Shown piece after piece: positions 32,391 through 40,878 of a DNA stretch of 46,474 bases. A program made the translations under genes and the position numbers. The stretch is from an uncultured Oscillospiraceae bacterium. GTDB taxonomy: Bacteria; Bacillota; Clostridia; Oscillospirales; Acutalibacteraceae. Position 1 is the stretch's first letter; each line of letters opens with the position of its first letter. The notes beneath the pieces were generated by a model that was not told the DNA's origin, did not search any database, and saw nothing but the letters and a program-made list of their open reading frames with translations. The stretch covers positions 1-46,474 of the forward strand of contig URNB01000005.1 of NCBI GenBank assembly GCA_900549055.1, in the 5' to 3' direction.

Positions 32391-33533
32391 TTATTCTGTG
32401 AAAAGCCTTTCTATTTCCGCGCGGTCTGCACACACGGTTCCCTGCCTTATGCCGTTCCTGCCGCCGCCGCGTGTATTAAACGCGGCCTTGAATTCCGCAA
32501 AAAAGTCTCCGAGCGCGGTTTCTTCGCCGCATATTGCAAAGGAAAAAGCACCGTCCGCTCCCGAAAAAGCGCCGCGTATGCCGCCCGCCTTTTTGCACAG
32601 CGCGTCGGCTAATAATTGCAGTTCTTTAATATCAAGCCCGTTTTCAAAAACGGCGGTTTTATCGGTATCGGGCGCAAAGCCCGCCGCCTTTTCGGCAATC
32701 AATCGTCTTTTAAGCGCGGCTGCCGCCGCCTTTTCTGCCGATAACTGTTCGTTCAGCTTCACAACCGACAACGACACCTCAGGCTGCTTTGCGGAGAGTA
32801 AATTCGATATTTCCAGCACGTTTTTGTACTTCTCGCGGTAATCCCGCAGCGCGTCCGTGCCGCATTTTACAAGCAGCCTTACGCCGCCCTTGTATTTTTC
32901 AAAATCAAGAATTTTTATAATGCCTATTTCGCCGGTTGCCCTAACGTGCGGCGCGCAGCAGGCGCAAACGTCCACGCCCTTTACTTCCACTATGCGCACG
33001 TTTTCCTTTAAATCAAGCTTGCTTCTGTAATCAAGGCTTTTAAGCTCTTCATCGGTCGGGTAATAGGCTTTTATCGGCAGATTTTCATACACCGCTTTGT
33101 TTGCAAGGTCTTCAATCTCATCAAGCTGCTGCCTTGTAAGCTCGCCGTCAAAGTCCATTGTCATTTCTGCTCCCAAATGAAAGCCGACATTATTAAAGCC
33201 GTAAAGACGGTGGATTATTCCCGAAATTATATGCTCGCCCGAGTGGTTCTGCATATTGCGAAAGCGAAAATCAAAATCCAGCTTACAGTCATAGGCTTGT
33301 CCCACACTCAGCGGCTTATCGGCGAAGTGAAGTATTTCGCCGTTTTTTATCTGCACGTCCGATATATACGCGTCACCTATATATCCGCGGTCTGACTGCT
33401 GACCGCCGCCCTCGGGGAAAAATGCGGTTTGGTTTAAAGCTACGGCATATTTTTCCCCCGTTTTTTCGCAGGATAATACCGTGCCTGTAAATTCCTTTAA
33501 ATGAGAGTCCTTATCGTATAGCTTTTCGGTCAT
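32391..33533 (-). CDS. alaX: Alanyl-tRNA editing protein (AlaX type) with DHHA1 domain
   Basis: 380-residue free-standing editing protein related to the C-terminal half of AlaRS; it removes Ser or Gly wrongly attached to tRNA-Ala. The zinc-binding site has HSGEHIISG (the HxxxH pair) and a later CACCAPHV with Cys and His. The N-terminal AlaX-like domain begins LYDKDSHLKEFTGTVLSCE and has FFPEGGGQQSDRG. A helical linker (LNEQLSAEKAAAAALKRRL) leads to a C-terminal DHHA1-like domain ending GGGRNGIRQGTV. Aminoacylation and tRNA-recognition domains of AlaRS are absent, so it is not a truncated synthetase. Its ATG overlaps the murC stop by four bases (ATGA). Confidence 0.9.
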   Translation of the reverse strand: MTEKLYDKDSHLKEFTGTVLSCEKTGEKYAVALNQTAFFPEGGGQQSDRGYIGDAYISDVQIKNGEILHFADKPLSVGQAYDCKLDFDFRFRNMQNHSGEHIISGIIHRLYGFNNVGFHLGAEMTMDFDGELTRQQLDEIEDLANKAVYENLPIKAYYPTDEELKSLDYRSKLDLKENVRIVEVKGVDVCACCAPHVRATGEIGIIKILDFEKYKGGVRLLVKCGTDALRDYREKYKNVLEISNLLSAKQPEVSLSVVKLNEQLSAEKAAAAALKRRLIAEKAAGFAPDTDKTAVFENGLDIKELQLLADALCKKAGGIRGAFSGADGAFSFAICGEETALGDFFAEFKAAFNTRGGGRNGIRQGTVCADRAEIERLFTE

Positions 33534-34906
33534 TCCGCGTGCCTGCCTTGTATAATGTGCGCCGCCTTGTAAATATCGCCGCCGCCCATCGTAATAACCA
33601 AATCGCCCGGGCGGGCAATTTCCTCAATCTTATCGGCTATATTTTCAAACCCATCCACTACGCAAACATCGTGGAGCCCCGCCGCTAAGTCCTCGCTTTT
33701 AATACCGTAGGTATTTTTCTCGCGCGAACCCATAATCGGGGTCAATATTACCTTATCGGCAATGGAGAGCGCCTTTATAAAATCGTCCTTTAAAAGCGCG
33801 GTGCGCGAAAAGGTAAAGGGCTGAAACACCGCTATAACGTTATTATAGTCAAGCTCCTTTGCGGCGGAAAGGGTGGCTTTAATTTCGGTCGGGTGGTGTG
33901 CGTAATCGTCAGCCAGCATAAAGCCGTCGTACTCGCCCAAAAATTCAAAACGTCTGCCCGCGCCCGTAAATTTTTCAACAGCGTCCTTAATTCCGTCTGC
34001 CGAAACGCCCATATCAAAGCACACGGCAAACGCGGCAAGCCCGTTTAAAACATTGTGCCTGCCCGGTATATGCATTTCAATATTTATTATCTTTTCGTTA
34101 TTCTTTACCACGTCAAACGCAAAACCGCGCTTGCGGCTTTCTATATTTTCGGCACGGTAAAAATTGTCCGCCCCGAAGCCGAAAGTAATAATATCAGCAT
34201 CAATATTTTCAGCGGCGGTTAAAACGCGGCTGTCGTCCCCGTTTATATACGCCGTTTTCGCCATTTTCAAAAACTTATGGAAGGAAAGGGTCATATTCTC
34301 CATAGTTTTGAAATAATCAAGATGGTCGTTATCAATATTAAGCAGCACCGCAATATCGGGTGAGAGCTGCAAAAAGGTATCAACAAACTCGCAGGACTCG
34401 CAAACCATTGTTTCCGATTTGCCCGAAATACCGTTTGAATTTATAAGCGGCAGCTTCCCGCCTATAACTGCGGTAGGATCCATCTTGTTTAAAATTAAAA
34501 TTTGTGTTATCATAGAGGTGACGGTGGTTTTGCCGTGCGTGCCGCATACGCCTATGACATTATCGAAATGACGGGTAAGCGCCCCTAACATATGCGAGCG
34601 CTCCATTGTGGGTATACCCTGCTCGCGCGCGGCGCAAAGCTCGGGGTTATCGGCGGCTATTGCGGCGGAGTACACCACAAGCTCCGCTCCCTTTATGTTT
34701 TCAGCCCTGTGCCCCATATAAACCTTTATGCCGAGGTTTTTGATTCTTGTAAGCGGGTCGCTTTCGTTATTATCCGACCCGGTAAGGAAGTACCCCTTAC
34801 CGTGCAGTATTTCGGCAAGCGGGCACATTCCGCTGCCGCCTATGCCTATCATATGAATATGCTTTACCTGTGTTATGATCTTATCCTCATCACGAAGCTG
34901 CTTCAT
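33530..34906 (-). CDS. murC: UDP-N-acetylmuramate--L-alanine ligase
   Basis: 458-residue Mur ligase that adds L-Ala to UDP-MurNAc in the cytoplasm. N-terminal Rossmann domain with HMIGIGGSGMCPLAEIL, central ATPase with VCGTHGKTTVTSMI (P-loop), ESCEFVDTFLQLSPDIAVLLNIDNDHLDYF, and C-terminal domain with DDYAHHPTEIKATL, QPFTFSRT and a GGGDIYKA terminus. ATG at 34906 is chosen because AAGGAGA sits seven bases before it; an in-frame upstream start at 34927 lacks this. First gene of the minus-strand run to the AEC transporter, divergent from the CCA enzyme. Its neighbours do not make peptidoglycan otherwise. Confidence 0.95.
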   Translation of the reverse strand: MKQLRDEDKIITQVKHIHMIGIGGSGMCPLAEILHGKGYFLTGSDNNESDPLTRIKNLGIKVYMGHRAENIKGAELVVYSAAIAADNPELCAAREQGIPTMERSHMLGALTRHFDNVIGVCGTHGKTTVTSMITQILILNKMDPTAVIGGKLPLINSNGISGKSETMVCESCEFVDTFLQLSPDIAVLLNIDNDHLDYFKTMENMTLSFHKFLKMAKTAYINGDDSRVLTAAENIDADIITFGFGADNFYRAENIESRKRGFAFDVVKNNEKIINIEMHIPGRHNVLNGLAAFAVCFDMGVSADGIKDAVEKFTGAGRRFEFLGEYDGFMLADDYAHHPTEIKATLSAAKELDYNNVIAVFQPFTFSRTALLKDDFIKALSIADKVILTPIMGSREKNTYGIKSEDLAAGLHDVCVVDGFENIADKIEEIARPGDLVITMGGGDIYKAAHIIQGRHAE

Positions 34907-34994
34907 AATCGGTCTCCTTAAAAACATTATTACTTCTTATTATATTGCTAAACGGCAAAAAAATAAACCCTTTTTTGAAAGGAAAATAAAAATT

Positions 34995-36176
34995 ATGTTA
35001 TTTTTACCGAGTGACACCGAATATATTATTGAAACTCTGCAAAAAAACGGCTATGAAGCGTTCGCCGTGGGCGGCTGCGTGCGCGATATGCTGAACGGCG
35101 ATACCCCGCACGATTTCGATATTACCACCTCTGCAGAGCCCGAGACGGTTATGTCCCTCTTTGAAAAGACGGTGCCCACGGGCATAAAACACGGCACGGT
35201 TACGGTTATTATAAACGGTGTGCCGAACGAAGTAACTACCTACAGGACAGACGGCGAATACCGCGACCACCGCCGCCCCGACAGCGTAATTTTTGTAAAG
35301 AGCCTGCGCGAAGACCTTGCCCGCCGTGATTTTACCGTAAATGCAATGGCATATAATCAAAAGGACGGCTTAAAGGACTTTTTCGGCGGCAAGCAAGATA
35401 TACGAAACCGAATTTTGCGCGCTGTGGGCGAGCCGGGGCGCCGATTTTATGAGGACGCGCTGAGAATTATGCGGCTTTTCCGTTTCTCCTCTGTTTTGGG
35501 CTTTGACATAGAAGAAAAAACCCTTAAAGCGGCTTTGGAGTATGCACCCACGCTTAAAAGCGTAAGTACGGAGCGAATTTATTCCGAGCTTTTAAAAACC
35601 CTTTGCGGCAAAAACCCCGCCGCATTAAAGCCGCTGACCGATATAGGCGGGCTTGGCTTTTTAGGGGTTAATACCTCCCCCGATTACGGCATATTACCGC
35701 TTTTAGACTCTGCCGATACAAAGCTTTTTGCCTTTCTTTATTCGGGCGGGGCGGAGGTTACAGCCGCACTGGACTTTTTGAGAGTGCCGAACAAAACCAA
35801 AAAAGCCGCGCAGGATATGCTCACGCTTCTTAATATGCCCTTTCCGAAAACAAAGCCCGAAATTAAAGAAATGCTTTATTTGACCTCGCCCCCTTCCGCA
35901 GAAAATTATTTCGATTATAGGTCGGCTTACGGCAAAGACTGCGCAGCCGCGCGGGATATGCTTACGGAAATAATAAAAAACGGCGAGCCCTACAGAATTT
36001 CCGATCTTAAAATCGGCGGCAAGGATTTGAAAAAATGCGGAATAAGCGGCAGAGCAATCGGAGAAACGCTTGAAAAGCTGCGCCGCTCGGTTTTGAAAAA
36101 TCCCGAGCTTAACACGCGCAGCGAGCTGATAAAAGCCGTAAAAAACGAACCCCCGAGAGAAAACCGTTTTCGCTGA
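34995..36176 (+). CDS. cca: CCA tRNA nucleotidyltransferase
   Basis: 393-residue class II nucleotidyltransferase that builds or repairs the CCA end of tRNAs. The N-terminus has the family core: AVGGCVRDMLNGDTPHDFDITTSA, with the metal-binding DxD (DFD), EVTTYRTDGEYRDHRRPDSV and LREDLARRDFTVNAMA, where the RRDFT motif takes part in nucleotide choice. The EDALRIMRLFRF segment follows. C-terminal helical tRNA-binding part ends in a basic NEPPRENRFR tail. ATG at 34995 fits the family N-terminus; an earlier in-frame start at 34875 would lie inside the murC 5' end. AAAGGAAA precedes the ATG by 11 to 12 bases. Divergent from murC. Confidence 0.94.
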   Translation: MLFLPSDTEYIIETLQKNGYEAFAVGGCVRDMLNGDTPHDFDITTSAEPETVMSLFEKTVPTGIKHGTVTVIINGVPNEVTTYRTDGEYRDHRRPDSVIFVKSLREDLARRDFTVNAMAYNQKDGLKDFFGGKQDIRNRILRAVGEPGRRFYEDALRIMRLFRFSSVLGFDIEEKTLKAALEYAPTLKSVSTERIYSELLKTLCGKNPAALKPLTDIGGLGFLGVNTSPDYGILPLLDSADTKLFAFLYSGGAEVTAALDFLRVPNKTKKAAQDMLTLLNMPFPKTKPEIKEMLYLTSPPSAENYFDYRSAYGKDCAAARDMLTEIIKNGEPYRISDLKIGGKDLKKCGISGRAIGETLEKLRRSVLKNPELNTRSELIKAVKNEPPRENRFR

Positions 36177-36394
36177 CATTTTTTTGCAAACTTGGCATTA
36201 TGTAAACTCAGACAACCTTGCTGTAATTCGACTTATACACCGTGATATCCACTAATCCACATTGTTTAAGGCGATTGTTCGGGCTTTAACACCCGTATTC
36301 GGTGGATAACTTTGTTAATAAGTTGGATAACCGAGGCTCTGCAATAAAACCACAGCAGCGGATTATGTAAATCGAACCGAAAAAAATCACACAA
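36177..36394. other. Intergenic stretch with DnaA-box-like motifs
   Basis: No gene seen. Within 36233-36330 five 9-mers resemble DnaA boxes (TTATNCACA): TTATACACC at 36233, ATATCCACT at 36245, TAATCCACA at 36253 and, on the other strand, GGTGGATAA at 36301 and GTTGGATAA at 36322, each with one or two differences. No dnaA, rpmH or gyr genes are near, so this is not shown to be an origin; a DnaA-titrating site is only a possibility. Confidence 0.3.
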
Positions 36395-36430
36395 AAAAAC
36401 CGCCGAAATACAGTCGAAACGGCGGTTTTT
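36395..36430. terminator. Bidirectional terminator after cca
   Basis: AAAAACCGCCG (36395-36405) pairs with CGGCGGTTTTT (36420-36430), an 11-bp stem with a 14-nt loop, T-runs on both strands. It lies about 220 bases after the cca stop and 10 bases before the MITE. Confidence 0.75.
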
Positions 36431-36440
36431 AAAAATGCTC

Positions 36441-36708
36441 TATTTAATGCCTGCTGAACAATTCAAAAGTACCTTAACCCGAGCATGTAGGTGTAAACTT
36501 TTGAATTGTTCAGGTGCAAGGTTTTTGCGCAATTTTGCGAAAAAACCTTGCACTTTAAAAAGAATCACATTTTGATTCTTTTTAAAATCAGGCGACAATC
36601 AATGGATACTGACGGTCAAAACAAAGGTTTTGACCCATAAAATCGAGATTTTAACTCGATTTTATATAATTGCATTTGCCAATGCAATTATTCAGTAGAC
36701 ATTATTTA
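36441..36708. mobile_element. 268-bp TA-bounded MITE made of six consecutive hairpins (copy 2, complete)
   Basis: The ends are imperfect inverted repeats: AATGCCTGCTGAACAATT at 36446 faces the reverse of AATTATTCAGTAGACATT at 36686-36703 (15 of 18 match), and both outer edges carry TA, as in IS630/mariner-type target duplications. The right end is repeated at 1-54. Inside are six hairpins in line: 36454-36513 (17-bp stem), 36514-36553 (13 bp plus extension), 36554-36586 (14 bp), 36614-36635 (9 bp), 36637-36665 (11 bp) and 36667-36690 (10 bp). There is no transposase. It ends inside the last codons of the anti-sigma gene. Confidence 0.75.
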
Positions 36709-37442
36709 ATTTTTTGTCCGACGCAATAAATAACCTGCGTTCCATTCGGTTTTATAAGCAAAAGCTCGTCTGCGTTTCCGCTCACAGTCCATATTTCATC
36801 GTCCGGCTCTGCAAAGCTTTGCCTGCTCGGCACCTCAATTATATAACGCTTCGCACTGCCGATGCGTTTTTCTTTTTTTTTGCTGCCGTCTCCATATCCG
36901 TAAAAGCGGTAGTCCCTTCCGTTAACGCAAAGCTCGCCGCTTCTTCCAAGCAATATTGTTCCGCCGTTTCCCAGCTTTAAAATCAGCGCGTTTTTACTTT
37001 CCTTCACGCTGTAAAGCAGCGCCGTCATATCGCTGTCCCTGTATGTCCCGTCATAATCGCGCGCGTCGCCTATTAATTTGTCGGCGGTGAAAGCCTCGTC
37101 GATTACGAAATCAGCAAAGCTCTGCACATACTCGATTCCGTTAATATAAACCACGCCGAGCATATCGTCGTCAAGATATGCAAATTTTTTGCCTTCCGAA
37201 TCGGATGAGACCTCCGAGGAGGAGACTGCGTTTCCGCTGTTTTCTCGCAGGCTGCTTTTGGGAGTCGCAGGCGTCCTCCCTGCGCCCGCGCCGTGTATCG
37301 CAACGCCTGCGATGACCGCGGCACACAGTAAACAGGCAGGCACCGCCGTGCTTAAAATTATTTTCTTTTTTCGCCTTTTTGCCGTTTCGTATTCGTTTAT
37401 GCGCGTAAATACGCTTTCCGCCATTTCGTTACAGCTCTTCAT
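36702..37442 (-). CDS. Putative anti-sigma factor, membrane protein
   Basis: 246 residues: short cytoplasmic N-terminus (KSCNEMAESVFTRINEYETAKRRKKK), one transmembrane helix (IILSTAVPACLLCAAVIAGVAIHGAG) and an extracytoplasmic part without a recognised family. No zinc-binding HxxxCxxC is seen, so identification rests on position: it directly follows an ECF-type sigma gene, overlapping it by 14 bases. ATG at 37442 is chosen because GGAGGG lies eight bases upstream. The last Lys codon and the TAA stop lie inside the MITE end (36702-36708), so the original C-terminus may have been longer or different. Role is inferred from the neighbour. Confidence 0.75.
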   Translation of the reverse strand: MKSCNEMAESVFTRINEYETAKRRKKKIILSTAVPACLLCAAVIAGVAIHGAGAGRTPATPKSSLRENSGNAVSSSEVSSDSEGKKFAYLDDDMLGVVYINGIEYVQSFADFVIDEAFTADKLIGDARDYDGTYRDSDMTALLYSVKESKNALILKLGNGGTILLGRSGELCVNGRDYRFYGYGDGSKKKEKRIGSAKRYIIEVPSRQSFAEPDDEIWTVSGNADELLLIKPNGTQVIYCVGQKIK

Positions 37443-38016
37443 AAATAAAGCCCTCCGTTTCAAGTGTGAGTTTGAGTGATTTTCGGGCGCGGTATACGAG
37501 CGTTTCTATGCCGTGGGCGCTCTTTTTCATAATACAAGCGGTTTCTTTAGCGGAAAGATCCTCAAAATACATAAGCCACAGCACCTGGCGGTATTCCGGT
37601 TTCAGGCTGTTTAAAGCTCTGTGAACGGTAATTTTGCGTTCCTCGAGAAGGTAGGAGTCCTCAAGACTTGCCTCATCTGCGGAAATGTCCGCATATTCCG
37701 CTTCCGACAGCTCGCATTTGCGCCTTCGGCGAAGACTGTCAATCGCAATGTTACGCCCTATGGTATAAAGCCAGGTCTTAAACGAGCCCGTACCCTTATC
37801 GCGCGGCTTTTTGGTGCCGAGCAGCACGAAGGTATCCTCCGCCAGCTCTTCGGCGGTATGAATATTGCCGACAATGCTGTTTAGGTAAAAAATCAGCCCG
37901 TCCTTGTATTCTTTTATTATTTCGACCAATCCGTTTTCATCCCCGCCGTCGCGGAAACGTCGGTAATTAAAGGCTCCGCTGTCCGTATGACCGTCCCCCT
38001 TTGAAAAGCTTTTCAC
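37429..38016 (-). CDS. ECF-type sigma-70 factor
   Basis: 195 residues from a GTG start. Region 2 has AEELAEDTFVLLGTKKP and GSFKTWLYTIGRNIAIDSLRRRRK (the DNA-melting and -10-binding part), a Glu-rich linker follows, and region 4 has LKPEYRQVLWLMYFEDLSAKETACIMKKSAHGIETLVYRARKSLK, the helix-turn-helix binding the -35. Such sigmas respond to cell-envelope signals, normally held by the membrane protein encoded next. The start is uncertain: GTG at 38016 has no ribosome site, and a TTG at 37929 (giving 166 residues, VEIIKEYKDG N-terminus as in relatives) is a good alternative. A terminator at 38042-38074 closes the upstream asnB transcript. Confidence 0.9.
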   Translation of the reverse strand: MKSFSKGDGHTDSGAFNYRRFRDGGDENGLVEIIKEYKDGLIFYLNSIVGNIHTAEELAEDTFVLLGTKKPRDKGTGSFKTWLYTIGRNIAIDSLRRRRKCELSEAEYADISADEASLEDSYLLEERKITVHRALNSLKPEYRQVLWLMYFEDLSAKETACIMKKSAHGIETLVYRARKSLKLTLETEGFIYEEL

Positions 38017-38041
38017 CTATTACACGCAAAAAGCGGCAAAA

Positions 38042-38074
38042 AACTCACAGGGAGCGGAAAATTTCCGCTCCCTG
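38042..38074 (-). terminator. Terminator of asnB
   Basis: CAGGGAGCGG (38048-38057) pairs with CCGCTCCCTG (38065-38074); AAA/TTT can extend the stem. On the minus strand it is followed by TGAGTTTTTTGCC, and it begins 11 bases past the asnB stop. Confidence 0.8.
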
Positions 38075-38084
38075 CAATTCAAAT

Positions 38085-39923
38085 TTAAGCCTCCGTAAAA
38101 TACTGCTTATACCAAATTATAAATGTGTATACCGTCCATATCTTGCGGCTGTTATCCGCCTTGCCCGCGCGGTGGTTATCAAGCAGTGCGACCAGCTTTT
38201 CGGTATTAAAGAATTTATCGGCAATTTCTCCCGTAAATTCCTCCTTTACCGTGTTATAGTATTTATCCTCCTTAAGCCATACCCTTATCGGCACGGGGAA
38301 GCCCAGCTTATCCTTTTCGGCAGTTAATTTCGGCAGGGTTTTCTCTGCGGCTTTTCTCAGCGCTAATTTTGTGGTCTTGGTGCTTACCCTGCAGTTAAGC
38401 GGTATGGTCTCCGCCAGCTCCATAACCTTTTTATCAAGGAAGGGTACACGCAGCTCAAGCGAATTCGCCATACTTGTTTTGTCGGCCTTAAGAAGAATAT
38501 CCCCCATAAGCCACATATTTATATCGAGGTACTGCATTTTGGTAATATCGTCCTTGTCTTTAACCTCGTCATAAAACTTAGCGCAAAGCGCCTGCGGAGC
38601 TGCGGCTTTTTTCGCGGCCTCACTTTTAAGCAGCGCGTTTCGCTCCTTGACGCCGAAAATTGAGGCATTGCCTATAAACCGCTCCTCAATCGTTTTGCCG
38701 CGGCGCACAAGGTAGTTTATGCCGTGCTTCTGCGGCAAATGCTCGCAGATTTTTGAAATAACGCGGCGAATACCGAAGGGCAGCTTATCGTAGGCGGTAA
38801 GAGTTATCGGCTCTTGATAAATACGGTAGCCGCCGAAAAGCTCGTCCGCTCCCTCGCCCGACATTACCACCTTCACATATTTGCTTGCAAGCTGACTTAC
38901 AAAGTAAAGCGCTATTGCGGCAGGGTCGGCAAGCGGCTCGTCCATATGGTACTGAATTTTCGGAAAGGTGCCCCAGTATTCCTCCGGAGTTATAATTTTG
39001 GAGATATTCTCAACACCTATTGTATCGGCAAATTTCTTTGCGAAGTGTATTTCATTGTAGCGGTCTCCGTCAGGGCTTTCAAAGCCGACGGTAAAGGTTT
39101 TATCAACACATGCCGCCTCGGCAATATAGCTTGAATCAATACCGCTTGAAAGGAAGGAGCCAACCTCAACATCGGCTATCTTATGCGCCGCAACCGATTC
39201 GCGCACAGCCTTATCTGTAAGGTCGGCAAAATATTCGAGCACGCCGTCCTGTGCATTAAAATCGGGCTTGAAATAGCGCGTTTTCTTCATTTCGCCGTTT
39301 TTAAAGGTAAAGTAATGCGCGGGCGGCAGCTTGTAAACGCCCTTGAAGAATGTTTCCTCGGTAGGGGAATACTGGAACGAAAGGTAGTGCGCCAGAGCCT
39401 CCTCGTTTAATTCCTTTTTAAAATCAGGGTGCTCCAAAAACGACTTTATCTCTGAGCCGAAAATAAAGCTTTCGCCCATAAAGGTATAGTAAAACGGCTT
39501 TATGCCGAACATATCGCGTGCGGCAAAAAGCGAGCGGTCGCGGCGGTCGAAAATAACGAACGCAAACATTCCGCGAAGCCTCGGCACCATGCTTTCGCCC
39601 CATTCCTCAAAGCCGTGCAGCAGCACCTCGCTGTCGGAATTATTCGCAAATACATGCCCCTTTTCGAGCAGCTCTGCGCGCAGCTCCTTGAAGTTATATA
39701 TCTCGCCGTTGAAGACAAGCACCAGGGACTTATCCTCATTAAACATAGGCTGACCGCCCTCTGCAAGGTCGATAATACTGAGCCGTCTGAAGCCGAGCGC
39801 AATATCGGTATCCACAAACTGACCCGACGCGTCAGGCCCTCTGTGTACGATTCTGTCCATCATACGCCCGAGCACCGTGCCGTCATCCTTTATATAATTG
39901 GTAAAGCCGGTAAAGCCACACAT
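38085..39923 (-). CDS. asnB: Asparagine synthase, glutamine-hydrolysing
   Basis: 612-residue two-domain enzyme. The N-terminus MCGFTGF places Cys2 as the glutaminase nucleophile, followed by the class II amidotransferase domain (IVHRGPDASG, RLSIIDLAEGGQPM, FNGEIYN, SDSEVLLHGFEEWG). The synthetase domain (about 210-600) has VGSFLSSGIDSSYIAEA (PP-loop SGGxDS class), VMSGEGADELFGGY and LRVPFLDKKVMELA. It makes Asn from Asp using Gln and ATP; some close relatives act in other amidations, but nothing nearby suggests that. Start ATG at 39923 with GGAG 11 bases before it; own promoter at 39957-39985. Confidence 0.95.
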   Translation of the reverse strand: MCGFTGFTNYIKDDGTVLGRMMDRIVHRGPDASGQFVDTDIALGFRRLSIIDLAEGGQPMFNEDKSLVLVFNGEIYNFKELRAELLEKGHVFANNSDSEVLLHGFEEWGESMVPRLRGMFAFVIFDRRDRSLFAARDMFGIKPFYYTFMGESFIFGSEIKSFLEHPDFKKELNEEALAHYLSFQYSPTEETFFKGVYKLPPAHYFTFKNGEMKKTRYFKPDFNAQDGVLEYFADLTDKAVRESVAAHKIADVEVGSFLSSGIDSSYIAEAACVDKTFTVGFESPDGDRYNEIHFAKKFADTIGVENISKIITPEEYWGTFPKIQYHMDEPLADPAAIALYFVSQLASKYVKVVMSGEGADELFGGYRIYQEPITLTAYDKLPFGIRRVISKICEHLPQKHGINYLVRRGKTIEERFIGNASIFGVKERNALLKSEAAKKAAAPQALCAKFYDEVKDKDDITKMQYLDINMWLMGDILLKADKTSMANSLELRVPFLDKKVMELAETIPLNCRVSTKTTKLALRKAAEKTLPKLTAEKDKLGFPVPIRVWLKEDKYYNTVKEEFTGEIADKFFNTEKLVALLDNHRAGKADNSRKIWTVYTFIIWYKQYFTEA

Positions 39924-39956
39924 TGAAAAAACCGCTCCTTATTGCATAATAAATTT

Positions 39957-39985
39957 ATTATACACCATAACTTAAGATTTGTCTT
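39957..39985 (-). promoter_or_regulatory. Promoter of asnB
   Basis: On the minus strand AAGACA (39980-39985) and a perfect TATAAT (39957-39962) are separated by 17 bases; the asnB start lies about 35 bases downstream. Confidence 0.65.
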
Positions 39986-39992
39986 TATTTTT

Positions 39993-40838
39993 TTAAAAAT
40001 AAATTTTATGAGTCAGCGCATAGCTGCAGCCCGGCTCTACCGAGGTTATGCCTTCCTTCTCGCTTAACTCATAGCTTGAATTCTCAAGCGGGGTTATCCC
40101 GTTCCACGGTTCTAAACAAACGTAGCCCGCTCCCGGCTTTGTCCACAAAAGAAAATACTCAAAGCCGGTAAAATCAAGGCTTACGCTCTTGCCCGTAACG
40201 CGGTTTCTGAGTGTTACAAAGCGTGACTTAATATCCTTGAAGACCAACGCGTCAACATCAAAATATCTGTTATAAAGCGGCAGAATTCTGCTTTCCTTAA
40301 GCACAGGCGTCAATTTGCCGTCAAGCAGATTGCCGTTAAGATTCCAGGCATTCAGCGTTTCCTCGCGCTCAAATATAACATCGTACTGCTCGATTCCCTC
40401 CGGGCAGGCGTAAGCCTCGTGCGCTCCGAAGGACATATACATGGTATCGTCCGACAGGTTCTTCACATCGTAGGTCACGGCGATTCTGCCGCAGTCAAGC
40501 GCAAATTTCACCCTGAATTCAAATTCCCACGGAAACTGCTTTAAGGTCTCCTCATTGCTTTTGAGCAAAAGCACCGCTGAGGTTTCTGTTTCACTTTCAA
40601 CCTCGAAATTCATTTTTCTTGCAAACCCATGCTTTTGGAGGGTATATTCCTTTCCGCAGTGTGTAAATTTATCGTCACGCAGCCCTCCGCACATCGGGAA
40701 AAGCACAGGTGCGGTGCCATGCCATACTGTAGGGTCTCCGTTCCAAAGTCTGTCCTCTCCGTTTACGGTTATGCGCCTTATCTCCGCGCCGTTAGTGTCG
40801 ATATCAACCGTCATCATGCTGTTCTTTAAAGTTATCAT
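39993..40838 (-). CDS. Aldose 1-epimerase family protein (LacX-like)
   Basis: 281-residue galactose-mutarotase-like beta-sandwich protein. Typical blocks are NGAEIRRITVNGEDRLWNGDPTVWHGTAPVLFPMCGGLRDD, KHGFARKMNFEV with the catalytic-class His, YMSFGAHEAYACPEGI, GYVCLEPWNGITPLEN with the Glu. This subfamily (LacX-like) may act on aldose anomers or phosphosugars; substrate is unknown. The ATG at 40838 matches family N-termini; a TTG at 40844 lies nearer the AAGGAG site and is an alternative start. Divergent from the sporulation pair at 40925, 69 bases past the asnB promoter region. Confidence 0.88.
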   Translation of the reverse strand: MITLKNSMMTVDIDTNGAEIRRITVNGEDRLWNGDPTVWHGTAPVLFPMCGGLRDDKFTHCGKEYTLQKHGFARKMNFEVESETETSAVLLLKSNEETLKQFPWEFEFRVKFALDCGRIAVTYDVKNLSDDTMYMSFGAHEAYACPEGIEQYDVIFEREETLNAWNLNGNLLDGKLTPVLKESRILPLYNRYFDVDALVFKDIKSRFVTLRNRVTGKSVSLDFTGFEYFLLWTKPGAGYVCLEPWNGITPLENSSYELSEKEGITSVEPGCSYALTHKIYF

Positions 40839-40878
40839 TCGCAAATCAACTCCTTAAATGCAATTATATACCATAAGA

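Noticed and set aside
32391..33533. Truncated alanyl-tRNA synthetase
   Set aside because: No catalytic HIGH/KMSKS-like class II core; the length and zinc motif fit free-standing AlaX.
36233..36330. Replication origin
   Set aside because: Boxes are imperfect and no dnaA, dnaN, rpmH or AT-rich unwinding array is near; kept only as a weak observation.
36454..36690. Array of hairpins considered as a CRISPR array
   Set aside because: The stems differ in sequence and spacing; there is no repeated unit with spacers and no cas gene.
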